Source: Beta vulgaris subsp. vulgaris (lineage: Eukaryota; Streptophyta; Magnoliopsida; Caryophyllales; Amaranthaceae). Taken from it: 64,000 nt of DNA. The stretch is taken from positions 30,402,007 through 30,466,006 of the forward strand of contig NC_079207.1 of assembly GCF_026745355.1 (NCBI RefSeq), given 5' to 3'. The translations under genes and the position numbers were made by a program. Below are positions 1 through 11,473 of the stretch, in pieces. Position 1 is the stretch's first letter. The number at the start of each line of letters is the position of its first letter. The notes under the pieces were generated by a model that had not been told where the DNA came from, did no database searches, and saw only the letters and a list, made by a program, of their open reading frames with translations.

Positions 1-2583
1 GCAAGATTTTTGTGCTTGATAATGTTTCCAATACTAAGACCCCCAATATTTTCGGAAGTTGAAGCACGTTCCATACTATAACCGGGAGAGCTTTTTTTTT
101 ATATAAATTTTCGGCCCATAGAAACTGTCTTGTAATTCTTACAATTTTTTTAACCACTTCCATCAGAACAGGATATAGTGACATGAAATATAATGGAAGA
201 CTTGTCAATGATGATTTTATCAAGGTGATTCTACCTCCAATTGAGAGCATCCTACTTTTCCATGTTGCAAGTCTCTTGGAAAGCTTTGATATGATTGGGT
301 CCCATGGATGAATTCTCGAAGCTTTCCCACCAATAGGCAACCCTAGACAGGTGAAGGGGGTTTCGCCTAACTTTGCATAATAGTGTGTTTGCTGTCGATT
401 GTAGCCACATGCTAGAGGTATTAAGACCTATCAATGAGCTTTTGAAGAACTTAATTTGAAGACCCGATGCCAATTGAAATAAGATGAGGGCTTTTTTGAT
501 GTCCTTGAGTGATTCAATGTTTGCATCACAAAAGATAAGAGTGTCGTTTGCGTATTGGAGGTGGGTGATCTTTAGATCACCATGCCGTATTCTGATTGAT
601 ATCCACATGCTCAAGGATGTTGCTTTCGTGATGATTTGATTGAGAGTCTCGTCAATAAGAATAAATAAGAAGGGTGAAAGCGGGTCACCTTGCCTTAGTC
701 CACGTCGGAGTTTGAAGGGAGAACATGGTGACCCGTTGATTAATATAGATACAGATGCAGTTGATATGCAAGTGATGATCCAATCACACCAAAGATCACG
801 GAAATTTATCTGCTTGAGTACCCATTCAAGAAAGCACCATGATAGGGAGTCATAGGCTTTATGAAAATCCAATTTGAAAAGTGCAGCTTTACTGGATTTT
901 TTTTACAAGAGTCAATTATTTCACTGGCGATCAACACCCCATCCAGAATATTCATTCCTTCAATGTATGAAAATTGAAGAGGTGCAATAAGAGAATTCAT
1001 CACCTTTTGAAGCCTTTGAGCCATCAGTTTTGTAATGATTTTGTATATGCACCCAACAATACTAATTAGGCGATAATTTTAAAATTTTTTGGCTTGTCAA
1101 TTTTCGGTATAAGTGTTATGTATGTTGTGTTGCAGCCTTGAGGAAGATAAGATGAAGCATGAAATTCATGTACAATCTCATAGATATCCGATTTAACCCT
1201 TTCCCAGGCACTCTTTATGAATCTGAAATTAAATCCGTCTGGTCCTGGCGCCTTGTCTGCGTCACATGATGAAACTACCTCATCAATTTCCTCGTTTGAG
1301 AAAGGCATTATAAGTGAGGATGCTTGATCGCATGATAACTGTTTGAAGTTGAGACCTTCAAAGGTAGGTCTGTTATGATTGTCCTCTTTGAAATTTTCTT
1401 GAAGAAAGATGTTGCTTCTCTTTTAATTACATTAGGGTCATCAAATTCCTTGCCATTCACTTCAATGGATGCAATAGAATTCTTTCTTCTTTTGTTTGTT
1501 GCAACTGTGTGAAAAAATCTCGTGTTTCGGTCTCCATCTTTGAGCCACGAGATTCTGGAATTTTGCACCCAATATAATTCTCTACGTTTCATCCACTTTC
1601 ATAATTCTGATTGTGCTGCTCTTTTGTCATTTAATTCGTTGGAATCGAGATTTCGGTGATTGGATATTTCATCAAGGCGCTGGATTGAATTTTTCAACTT
1701 TGAGATCTTGTTATCAATGTTGCCGAATTCTTCTTGATTCCAGATTATAAGTCTTTTCCTTAGCGCCTTCAATTTTTCATTTGTTGGAATGCCGTTAGAT
1801 GAGAGCCATGATTCTTTCACTATTTTTAAGCAGTTGGGGTCAGTCACCCAGTAATTTTGAAACCTAAAAGGTTTCAGACCCCAAACTTTTTGCTCATTGT
1901 GAACATGTAAAGGGCAATGATCTGGCAGTCCGCACTTTAATAGAGTCACTCTTAGACCTGGAAATAATGTTAGCCACTCAGGGTTAATAAAAAGTCTGTC
2001 AAGAAGGCTTTTGGAGTTACCTCTAAACCACGTGAATCCACCTGTTGAGGATGGAATTTCTAATAGATGTGTAAGTCTTGCACAAATTTTCTGAACTTGT
2101 TAATTTCTGATTGGGATGCAGCCAGACTCCTTCTTTCTGATGTCTTCGGGACATCATTAAATTCTCCAATGATGAGACTTGGAAGCGAGTATTCGATCCA
2201 TAAATCTTTTATTTCAGCCCACACTCCTGCTCTGGAAGAGTCTAAGCATGAATTATATATATTGATTAGGATGCATTCGAAATTGGACAAAACGAATGAT
2301 CCTTTGATTGCTATCCAGTGCCTTTTTATTGTGCTTGATTCTTTCACAAAGATAGATAAATTCCAGAGAGATAAAATTCCACTAGAATTTCCATGTGATG
2401 GGCTAAAAATCCAATCGATATCGTCTGCTTTCCATATTGATCGGATTGTTTTCATATAAATTCCTCCATCTTGGTTTCTTGTTTTAATACAAAGGATAGA
2501 TTAGTTGTAGCAATATGTTTTCTCAAAGAGCTTCTTTTGGCCTTGCTCCCTAGGCCTCTTATGTTCCATGGGATGACAGACAT
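1..2583 (-). pseudogene. L1-type LINE ORF2 (endonuclease-reverse transcriptase), decayed, runs off left edge
   Basis: ORF2 of a plant L1-type non-LTR retrotransposon. The start at 2583 opens with MSVIPWNIRGLGSKAKR, the usual beginning of the APE-type endonuclease. The endonuclease continues at 2455-2060 with GEFND in place of the common GDFNE. The linker and RT fingers lie at 1949-1066 in several frames. The RT palm at 872-252 shows DFHKAYDSLSW, LRRGLRQGDPLSPFLF and a catalytic box reading YAND instead of YADD. Codons at 1-59 still read GGLSIGNIIKHKNL, typical of the segment after the RT. At least five frame changes or stops break the frame, the first near 2457, so it cannot encode a working protein. 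The 3' end and poly(A) lie outside the window. Family assignment is certain; the subfamily is not. Confidence 0.93.
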
Positions 2584-2618
2584 GATATATATATTTCATT
2601 GTGACGAAGATAACTGAT

Positions 2619-2900
2619 TTAAGGTTGATGTGAAACCCAACTTTGTTTTTGATTTGCAAGAATGGCATCAATTCGATCATTCTTTAAGCTCTAATATAGG
2701 CCCATCATATGAAAGGCCCAGTATATTTGCCATTTTATGACATCATCTGCTTGAATGGAATTAATGAAATGCTGATGGGAATTGGAAAGTTGAGTGAGTT
2801 GGATGTAAGAAGAAGATAGTTTCAGTTTTTTTCTTTTCCATCTTTTTCTTCCATTTTTGTTCTTGGGCCAATTTTGTGTGATTGGCGATGCGGTCTTCAA
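2619..2900 (-). pseudogene. Remnant of LINE ORF1 C-terminus
   Basis: A lysine-rich frame from 2900 reaches a TAG near 2690. After that stop the same frame continues SLKNDRIDAILANQ and ends at 2619, 35 nt before the ORF2 start. The position directly upstream of ORF2 and the RIDAIL-type tail fit the end of a LINE ORF1 nucleic-acid-binding protein. The N-terminal part (2900-3330) is only proline-rich low-complexity DNA. This is inference from position and a weak tail match. Confidence 0.5.
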
Positions 2901-5417
2901 GTCCTGGTGGAAAAAGAGGCCATGTGCAGGACGATGAGCCTAGAGTGGATGAGGAGGATTTGGGCTTAAAATGGCATAGCAGCGACCCATACTTGTTGTG
3001 GGTTGTGATGGGTGATAATAAAGTTTGGATTTTGGGGATAGAAAGTGTCTAGATGTTTGCCTTTTTTAGGCTTGGCTGGGAATTTGATGTTTGGTGGGCT
3101 GTTTTTTTTTTTTGAGAAAGGGTAAAACAAGAGGTGGGCTGTTTTGTAATTTCTTTCTTTGTTTTTTACTTTGAGGCGTGGTTTGATATGGGCTATGCAT
3201 GTGAAAAGGTGAGTGGGGTGTTATCTGATATGTTTGACTTTTGAAGGTGTTGTGATTGGTGGTTTCTTGGTTTTGGGAATTGGTGTGGCACTTCTCATGT
3301 GCTTTTGCTGGGGAACCTGAAGAGTGGAAAAAAGAAAAAGAACTTCTAGTAACCTAAATTAGATATGATTAATCCGGTTTTCCATCCGTTTTAACCAGAT
3401 ATCCTACTGTTCAGAACATATCGAAAACGAAGCATGACCTTTTGATATGTTTTATAAGATTAGATCGGATTTTCATTTTGTTCGGTCCGACTTTTGAGTC
3501 TTTCACCAATTCTATTTTGTTGGTTTATTTTGACTTGCGAAGCCGTTAATAATTGTTTTACAGTTGGTTTACCATGATGAGATAGAAAATACATGATTTA
3601 ATTTCATTTGTTGCACAAATGATCGGGAAACCTAACATCAGAAGATGTCGATATAATTCATGTCGTCATCAAATGGAATCTTGTGAGGTGAACACCAAAT
3701 TGATTGGATCAAAGGCTTTTCAGTATCCTTACAAATTAAATTCGATAGTGTTTGTCCTTATACTTGGGAGCAAATAAAGAGATCAAAGTTTTTTGTTCTT
3801 TTGAAGGGAAAGGATATCAAATTTAATATAGAATAACTAAACAAGAGTAGTGTAACACCAATATTCATCAGTCAAGTAAGACAGATATGACCCAGAAATG
3901 TTCGGATAAACTTCATCATCTATCATCCCAGAAAACATCCCGATGTTCACCTCGTAGACCATAAGCCACTAAATCAAAGGAAAATATAAGGATAAAAGTT
4001 AGTCCAATAAATTAGGAGGATTGGATAAAATGACAAAAGAGATAGTACCTCCGAACTAATTAAATCCTTTCAATAGTGTAGATATCAGACATAATAGATT
4101 GAAATGCCTTAGAAGATTAAATTTATATTAATTCTCTCTTTGGGGATTGACAAAGAGGTAGAGTAGGAGATTGTAGACACGTAATCGTGTCTGCCCATTT
4201 AGTACCTTATGAGTTATGACCAATACCTTGTTCCAATTGGTCTGGGTCGAGGAAATATTAAAAAACGAGTCTAAAATAAAATGTTTTAAGCCAATATTCA
4301 AAAACCCTTTTTGTTAACTCATTTCTCAAAACTTTTTGTATAACTAGTTTTAGTAAGCCTATTTCTAAAACATTTTGAAAATAACCTTTTAAAGGCCCAT
4401 TTCCAAAAACCTTTTAATATAGTTTTTATGAAAGCCCAATTTATGAAACCTTTTTCTAGTTCAATTTAATTGATAGAATTAATTAATTTTATCACAAAGT
4501 CTTAAAAAAGACGGTCTCACGTTTGTCTTAACGTGAGACCTGACCGGCCCAAGAGATATATATTTTTAGGAAACAGACCGCGTCTCACAAAATCTCACGA
4601 TCATATTTTGGCGAATTAGTTAAGTATTTTAGCACAATAGTTTTGAGCTGGTAATCTTTATGTAGACTTCTTGGAGTGCCTTTCTTGCATCTTCATTATC
4701 TTGACTTTTGAGAATGAGATTGTCGAACTAATTTTCTCGCGGTTTCATATCGCCATGGGGTTACATTGATTTATTTATTCATTTCTCTTTTCCACACTTT
4801 CCTCTTTACATATCTAATCCACCTTTTGCACATATACTTATGTAGTATTTTTGTGCTTGAATGCATGTGCATGATTCTCAAGGCATGAAAATACAATCAT
4901 AACAGCATAACTATTACTTTATATTATTTAACTATTAAGAATAAATTAATAACTAATAACATTTAGGTATTAGTTATGTTTTTCAAATAAAAAGTTAAAC
5001 TTTCAAATGCAAAAGTTATGTTTTCGGTACCAAGAGTGATTTGATCTGTTTCTTCAAAGTTTTTGCAAGTGCAAGTTATCAACTAATAATGGGCTATATA
5101 TATTACCCTTTGTGGTGAATATGTGTCAAACTCTTCTTTCACTTCAAACATGATAAACATGTGAAAAAATAAAGTAAGTGTTTGTGGACATTGTCTTTGC
5201 AAACTTGTGCTCAAATATTTTACTTACATCCAAATTAAACATCCAATGCAGGTTGTATACATAAAATGAATGAGGAAAACAATACAGGTTTTAGGGCATC
5301 TCGATGGATTAGAGAAGAAAGATAGAATGTTTATGTGTGATACTGAAGTTAGGGTCAATAAATTGCATTATAATCTGTAATATATGATATAACTAATATA
5401 CTCTAGCACTTAACTAA
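2901..5417. other. Intergenic DNA without a recognisable gene
   Basis: AT-rich sequence with no long frame on either strand. It contains a purine run near 3100-3120 and the small palindrome at 4513-4540 listed separately. Around 4260-4460 there are loose repeats of 'aaacctttt/cccatttc' type. No coding or RNA gene could be supported. Confidence 0.5.
4513..4540. repeat. Perfect 10-bp inverted repeat (MITE-type end)
   Basis: GGTCTCACGT and ACGTGAGACC are exact reverse complements separated by 8 nt. Just downstream (about 4579-4593) lies another GCGTCTCAC copy. Motifs of the form GACGGTCTCAC are common ends of plant miniature transposons, so this is probably a decayed MITE. No target duplication was identified. 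Confidence 0.5.
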
Positions 5418-5740
5418 TAGGGGTGAGCAGAAATTTCGGGTACCCAGATCCAGACCCGGTCCCGGTGTGGACCCGCCGGGTCCGGACCCGGGCCAACTGG
5501 GTCCGGGTCTAGGTCCAAAAAATTGGACCCAGTTGCATCTGGTTCCAATTCTGGGTAGAATTTTTTCGGACCCAGTACCTGGTGGGTACCCAGTTTGACC
5601 GGTTCCAGCTCTGGGTACCCGGTTGGAGCGGGTCTAGGACCGGGTACCCGGTACTTAGAATTGGTTTTTTTCATGTACTCGTATAGAGTTGGTAATAGGA
5701 TAATAGCGGGTCTAGGACCGTGAGAACGTCTCTCCAACAA
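5418..5740. repeat. GC-rich GGTACCCGG repeat block, hAT-like fragment
   Basis: Begins TAGGGGTGAGCAG, which resembles hAT-superfamily termini. It continues as imperfect repeats of GGGTACCCGG / CCGGACCC type, as in subterminal regions of plant hAT elements. The GC content is far above the flanks. The expected opposite end (TGCTCACCCCTA) is not present nearby, so this is a one-ended fragment. The minus-strand open frame here is just the repeat read through (Gly-Pro-Asp rich) and is not a gene. Confidence 0.45.
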
Positions 5741-6082
5741 CGGACTCTAATTTTATTGATAAAAATATCTTTTACAAAGATAATCTTTTCCCAAACTGTT
5801 TTTAAATATCTTTTATATAACTATTTTGATAAAAATCTTTTATAATAAAATCTTTTAGAAACCTACTAACTATTTTCTAATATCTTTTAGAGACTTATTA
5901 TCTTTCCAAAACCTATTGCAACTCAACTACCTACACTATATAATACCCTCCTAACAATTATCATCGACTCACTAACTAAAAAAAATACACAGCATAAAAA
6001 TCCCTCGATAAATTCCCTAATTCCCTCATACTCTCTCACAGCACAATCACACAACCATCTCTCATCTCACGCTTAAAACATA
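5741..6082. other. AT-rich spacer
   Basis: Repeats of 'atcttttata' type, then a short promoter-like stretch (CTATATAATA near 5935) without a downstream gene. No feature supported. Confidence 0.4.
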
Positions 6083-6652
6083 CTTCCTCCGTTGTTTTAT
6101 ACATGCTACATAGAGAAAGTGGAGGATTTTTAAAAAAGGTAAAGAGAGAAAGTAGGGGACCACCACTTTTTGAATAAAAAAAACATTTGTTAAGGAAAAA
6201 GTATGAGTATTTTAAAAGAGAAGGTGGAGGACCACCAACTTTATAATAGTATTTTAAGATTTTTATGGTGAAAAGAAATCCATTTATGGTATGTAGCATC
6301 TATCCTAACATTTTCATTTATAGTGTGTTTGGTTCATTTTTAGTAAAGGAAAGAAAGCGAAGAGAAAGGAAGGGAAGAGAAAAGAAAAGAATGGAAGAGA
6401 AAGGAAAAAACCTTAATTTCTCATGTTTGGTATAAATTTTTTCTTTTCTTCCGAATTCCCCCGCTTTTGGGAGGAAAGGAAAGTGAAATTTTATTAAAGA
6501 GTCTTTCCTTCCAATTCCTCCCATTTCCTTCCAATTAATTTTTTTTAATGAACCAAACATTGAAAAGTAATAAATTTCCTTCTACTTCCTTTCTTTTCCT
6601 TCCACATTCCTTTAACCAAACAAACTCTTAAAGAATAGAAGAACGGAGGAAG
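6083..6652. mobile_element. Stowaway/Tc1-mariner type MITE with TA duplication
   Basis: The ends are CTTCCTCCGTT (6083) and AACGGAGGAAG (to 6652), flanked on both sides by TA (6081-6082 and 6653-6654). This is the expected TA target duplication and the CTCCCTCCGT-like terminus of Stowaway elements. At 570 bp it is long for the class. A second inverted pair lies inside: GTGTGTTTGGTT near 6325 and AACCAAACAAACTC near 6614, each followed inward by purine-rich GGAAAG-type sequence. A second palindromic element may therefore be nested within. No coding capacity. Confidence 0.8.
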
Positions 6653-7029
6653 TAATACTTACCCAACTATTTCGATCCTTATACATAATCTCTCCACACG
6701 CCCAACTAAAATCTCACGTCAAGATTACAACACAAGGACACCACCGCCTGCATCTGCTACGTACATCTCCTAAGTGTTAAACACCACTTTGTTTTTTGAT
6801 CTTACCAATATAATCACATCATATATGTACCAACGTCTAACACCTACAATACATCTATTAGTAAATTTTCAAAACCCACCAGTAAAGACACAAACGCAAT
6901 ATTGTTTTAAAGACTCATACAAGTACAACTATTCAATTTTCCAAGATCTGTACAAATCAACGATTTTGGATGATTGTATAATTTCTAAGGTCAACTAAAT
7001 TAACCACCTTTATTCTGTTTCTTTATGTA
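6653..7029. other. Non-coding, probably upstream LTR (U3) of the Tat-type element
   Basis: AT-rich with no gene. It directly precedes the part of the LTR that can be aligned to the copy at 62780-63450. It may be diverged LTR sequence, but I could not align it. Confidence 0.3.
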
Positions 7030-7719
7030 TCTTTGTTATTTTATTGAAGTTGTTAACATTCAATTCATGATGTAGATTGTTAACTTGTCTCTGTGACTGT
7101 AAGTATTGTATATATTATACTAATTACCTGCAATATTTTATTTTCTTATTTTTATTTCTTTTTCATGAACATAATATTTTTTATGCCTAGTTGTAATATT
7201 TATCACTTTGTATTTATTGCTAAACAAGACCTAAATAATTGTTCTAACTAAATCAGATAATATGGACAACCTGCTAAGAATCCAGTAATCTGATTGCATA
7301 ATAACTTGTCACTAAAAAATTAGTCTTTTTATGTGTTTCCTGAACCAACCTAGACTAAATATTTTTAGGGTGAATTAAAACGTTATATGATTATTCTTTA
7401 GGATAAAATCTATTATGAATCGATATTTAGTAGAGGCCAACAATGGGCAATATAGTTCATGACTATTTTTTACCCTCACCCTCGAACTCAATTTTTGGTT
7501 CCTGACTATCTATAGGAGTCATGACGGGAAAATCTACATTGGATAAGTCCCTAAGATGTACCTTCTGTCTCAATATCCAATTACGTTTATGATTCTTCCT
7601 TTAAAGGATTGTTGGCAACTTAAAAACATATCTTTAATAAAACCTTAACATTTGGGTAGTCAAATAAACGCGTTCACACGCGTGTAGGCATTAAAGGAAT
7701 TGAAAAATACACGCCTACA
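7030..7719 (+). repeat. 3' part of an LTR, Tat/Ogre-type Ty3-gypsy element
   Basis: Aligns over about 690 bp to the reverse complement of 62780-63450. Shared landmarks are ACATCATGAA (near 7070), ATGTGTTTCCTGAACC (7331-7346), CATTGGATAAGTC (near 7540) and the terminal ACGCCTACA. The sequence ends in CA at 7719 and is followed at once by a primer-binding-like TTTGGTGAC, so 7719 is taken as the LTR end. The left boundary is not visible because of divergence. This is the 5' LTR of the element that includes the gag at 9957. Confidence 0.7.
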
Positions 7720-7743
7720 ATTTGGTGACATCATTGCGGAGGA
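7720..7743 (+). promoter_or_regulatory. Primer-binding site region after the LTR
   Basis: ATTTGGTGACATCATTGCGG follows the LTR end directly. It resembles the TTTGGCGACTCCGCTGGGGA start found after LTRs of Tat/Ogre elements, which prime from a tRNA other than initiator Met. Several mismatches suggest decay. Confidence 0.5.
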
Positions 7744-9059
7744 TTTTTAAAAAATTAATTTTTTAAAATGAGTGGGTGAAACTTGAAAAATACGATTCAT
7801 TCTTATTTTTATGCTTTAGAATTATATATTGTTTTGCATGTGCATGGCTATTGTTCAGCCGCCATAAGGACAATCTACATCGCCTCATTAGCAAATATTC
7901 TATGTGTGAGGTTACCCCGGGTGTTTGCGCTTTATTTGTCCTTCCAAAAAGCTTCCCGAGCGATAGTGTTGGATCTTAGTCATAAGCAAACCTATCCAGC
8001 CATGACATTTTTCTCTTGTTCCTAAATTGAGACTGGAGTGCGTCTTACACGTGGCCACCTCTTTAAACAAGGGTACGAAGCGTAGGATCAATTTCATAGT
8101 CATGAACCCTTTCATCCTTGACCTAAACCTGACCAAAAGTTGAATGTAGAATTTGACTTTAGATTCGAACTTTGCATATAATTATACAACTTGTGCATAT
8201 TTTTGTTTGCGTGCCATTAATTGTTTCGTATTATTGATCTTCGAGATAAAACTATTCAACGAAATCACGCAAAGAGAGATTTCCACCTGCTTCCTTGTAC
8301 ATCACCCCACACTTCAAACATGCGCTCCGCGCAGCTATGTTGCGTCACACGCTTCTACCCCGAGCCCATGGTAGAGCGTCGTGCCTGACGTGATGTCATC
8401 CATGCGTTGCGTGCAACATCCCCATGTCCCACACTATTGTCGTACGTCCAACACAACTATTTGCGTCTCACAAAATTCCTCGCCCAGATCTTATTTGTGC
8501 ACTCCTTTTCCTTAAGTGCTTTAAATCTTTAGTTTATTTTCTTCATCTACTTTTGGCGCCTCATTGTTACTCGTTGGTAATACTCGTTTGTGCAATGTTA
8601 TATTTTTGCTAATTGTAGGATAATTCATTAACCTTCATCCCATTTTTTTATTCAACAATCTATCTTCAAAAAAAATATATCTCCATCTTTTTTTATTTTT
8701 TTAAGAAAGAAAATTCATCTCAAAAGAAAAAAATAATTTCAATCTATAACCTCCTATCTATTTCGAAAATATTATCCCCATCCTTTACCAAAAAATCTTT
8801 CCCACTATTTTAAAATAATCTCCCATCTTTTATAAAAATTTATCCCCATCTCTTTTTTTTCTTCAAAAATTATTCTCCTATCTTTCTCAAAATTCCATCC
8901 CATCTTCGATCTCCTATCAGCTTCAAAAATTCTATCTCCACCTTTTTTTTTCCAAAAAAAAATCTCCATCTTTTTTCCTATCAGATATCCTTTTTTCTTC
9001 TAAAAATCCATCATATATCCTATCTTTTCATGTATATCATCCATCCTTTATGTGCACAT
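7744..9059 (+). other. Leader of the Tat-type element, low complexity
   Basis: No convincing gene. From about 8630 to 9060 the plus strand is a pyrimidine-rich series of imperfect units such as ATCTCCATCTTTTTT and CCTATCTTT. This is the untranslated leader between the LTR and gag. Confidence 0.45.
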
Positions 9060-9760
9060 CATTTAGGATTCATTTTAGTGTTCATCTTGTTGTAAAAGTC
9101 TCATCCATTTAGGAATTCTAACTCCATGAGAAGTCCATCTAGCTCATATGTCTAGGTTGATCCAGTTTCACCACATTTATAATTCTTAACCCTGTCTAGG
9201 TTCACCCATCTAAGAAGTCTAGGGTCGTTAGAATTCTTGCCATCTTAGAAGTCTATAATCCATAGAAAATCCATGCATAGGAGTATAACACCATTAGAAT
9301 TCCATCCATCATTAGGAGTCTAAATCCATTAGAATTCTGTCCATCATTAGGACTCTAAACCCCATTAGAGTTCCATTCATCTTATGACTCTAGATCTATT
9401 AGAATTCCATCCATTTTAGGGGTCTAGGCCCACTAGAGTTTCATTCAATTTAGGAGTCTAGGTCCACTAGAGTTTCATGCACATCATTAGGAGTCTAGCA
9501 TCTTTGAAAGTTCGTCAAATTTAGAATTCTAACGTCATTAGAAGTCTATCAAGTCTAGGATTATGAAGTCATTAGAGTTTCATGCCAATTAGGATTGCAT
9601 TCATATAGGAATCCCTTTGCATTGCATAATCCATCATTCATACACTTCATGCATTACTAGAGTTATTAAGCATTTAGGAGTCTCATTGCATTCATACACT
9701 TCATTTCATCTGATGCATTCCGCATTTAGTAGTCTTGAACTACAAGCGATTTGATTCCCT
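9060..9760 (+). repeat. Degenerate tandem repeats in the leader of the Tat-type element
   Basis: Roughly 45-60 bp units built on TTAGGAGTCTA(GG) plus CCATTAGAATTCCATCCAT recur about a dozen times with substitutions and length changes. They lie between the LTR end (7719) and gag (9957). The array is followed by GGGATATGTAGGCAGCC near 9768, a motif frequently seen in Tat/Ogre elements. Confidence 0.7.
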
Positions 9761-9956
9761 CTTTTGGGATATGTAGGCAGCCTTTACGGGTTCGAACATA
9801 TTGATTGAGTCATGCATACATACGTTAGGTCTAGGTGTATCTAAAAAACAAACAAAAATCATCATGCATGTAGGATATTCAAATTTGTTCCTAAAAGCTC
9901 AATTTTAAAGCAAGCATACATTCTGCATCCTATTCCTTTCTCCATTTTTAATCCCG

Positions 9957-10577
9957 ATGGATGATCCATTACAGAAAACATACAATATGACAAACACATT
10001 TCAATCACAAGTCAGTGAGTTGAAGGGTATGCTAGTGGATCTTATAGCACGTGTTGGCAGACTAGAGGCAAACTACATTGTTCTTCAAGGGAATTGTAGT
10101 GCAGGTTATGAGACAACAAATAGCGTCGATACCATGGTAGATGACCCACAAAGGATCAATGAACTTAACAACGTCACACCACATAGCTCAATTCTCAGGC
10201 CTTCGATCAAGTCCGACTTCATTGTTACTCCTATTAGAAAAACATCTAAGCACCTTCATGTCACTGCCTCACATGGACCTAAACATAATGCCATCAAGCC
10301 TAAAAAGAAACCGCAAAGGAAGTATACCTCGTTAGATATGAGTTATGAGGTCGCCTTTGACCGCCTTCATGCTAAAGGTGTAATTTCTCTTATTGGGCCC
10401 ACTCTAGACCCTCATAAAAATAGAAAACAACCAGCATGGGATAAGGATGCCTATGGCAAATACCATAGAGGCAATGGACATAAGATTGCTTACTGCAAAA
10501 AGTCAAAAGAGGTTGTCCAAGATGTGATAGACAAGGGGAGGCTTACACTCCCTACTGCTGAAAAATGCAGAAGATAG
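9957..10577 (+). pseudogene. Gag fragment, Tat/Ogre lineage Ty3-gypsy
   Basis: A 206-residue frame. The N-terminal third is a short coiled-coil-like segment (SELKGMLVDLIARVGRLEA). The C-terminal part matches the end of Tat-type Gag: a YTSLDMSYEVAFDRLHAKG block, then KYHRGNGHK..YC, which corresponds to the CxYHxxxGHxxxxC knuckle with the first Cys replaced by Gly, then VIDKGRLTL. Tat Gag proteins are usually several hundred residues longer and the capsid core is missing, so this is an internally deleted gag. No protease or polymerase follows. Structural protein of retrotransposon particles. Confidence 0.8.
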
Positions 10578-11473
10578 TTACCTTAATGCCATAGAAGTAG
10601 ACACATCTCTAAGCCCAATCGCTCATTAAAGTGTTTAGACTCATTTAGGTTCAATCAACACACAACAAATACACTTCTTATCTTTTCATTTAGAAGGGGA
10701 ACTCATGAAGATTGAAGCAACGAAGTTGTCTCGTCACATGACGTAGAAGTCTAATATAGGATTTTACCTCTTATTGCATCATAATTTTCAATTAATAAAT
10801 GTGTATTTATTTTCTAACCTTGCAATAATGAGTATAAATGAAAATCACGATTGCCGCCTTAAAAGAAATGAATTTCTAATCATCATGACTATTAATGAAG
10901 GCAATGAACAACTGGCAAATATAAAAGAGGCATTCCTCCCTTCACTACAACCATTCCAGCATACATAACACCCCTCTCCCTTTAACCTACCTCGTGGAAG
11001 GTATATTTGACATCAATTAAATATAAAGGGTAAAAAAAAAGAGCAACAAGAGAAATCAAAGCAAAAAAAAAGAAACAAAAAAGATACAAAGAGCGCAAAA
11101 CATAGAAAAAAGAAGAAGTGTTTCAAATAAGCCCATCAATAGTTTTGTTAAATGCACATTCTTTTTAGAACCTTCAACCGTCGATCATTAACCTCCCATT
11201 TCATCAAAGGCCTTGACCTTCACAACCAAAGACCATTACAAGCCAAATCAAACATCTAATAAACCTTCTCGTAAACAAACGACAACCATCCATATCGCAT
11301 CCCAATAAGACATAAAAGACAAACCAAAGCCGGCTAGGTTGAAAACCCATAAGGGCAACCTAGGAAAAAGTCAAGGCACCTTATCATTCATCAGCCTGAA
11401 CTACGAATAATCTGATTCTGCTAAAGATATATAAGAAACCTCACCCCGAGGTCTGACCGCTTTAAAGCAAACC
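10578..11473 (+). other. 3' untranslated part of the Tat-type element, left of the insertion
   Basis: Non-coding, with a long adenine-rich stretch at 11030-11115. Near 11340 it reads GTTGAAAACCCATAAGGGCA, a motif I associate with Tat/Ogre untranslated regions. It ends in AAACC (11469-11473), the left copy of the target duplication of the large LTR element. Confidence 0.55.

Noticed and set aside
5414..5740. Minus-strand 108-codon open frame rich in Gly, Pro and Asp
   Set aside because: Produced by reading through GGTACCCGG-type repeats; no domain, no codon bias, and the block has a hAT-like terminus.
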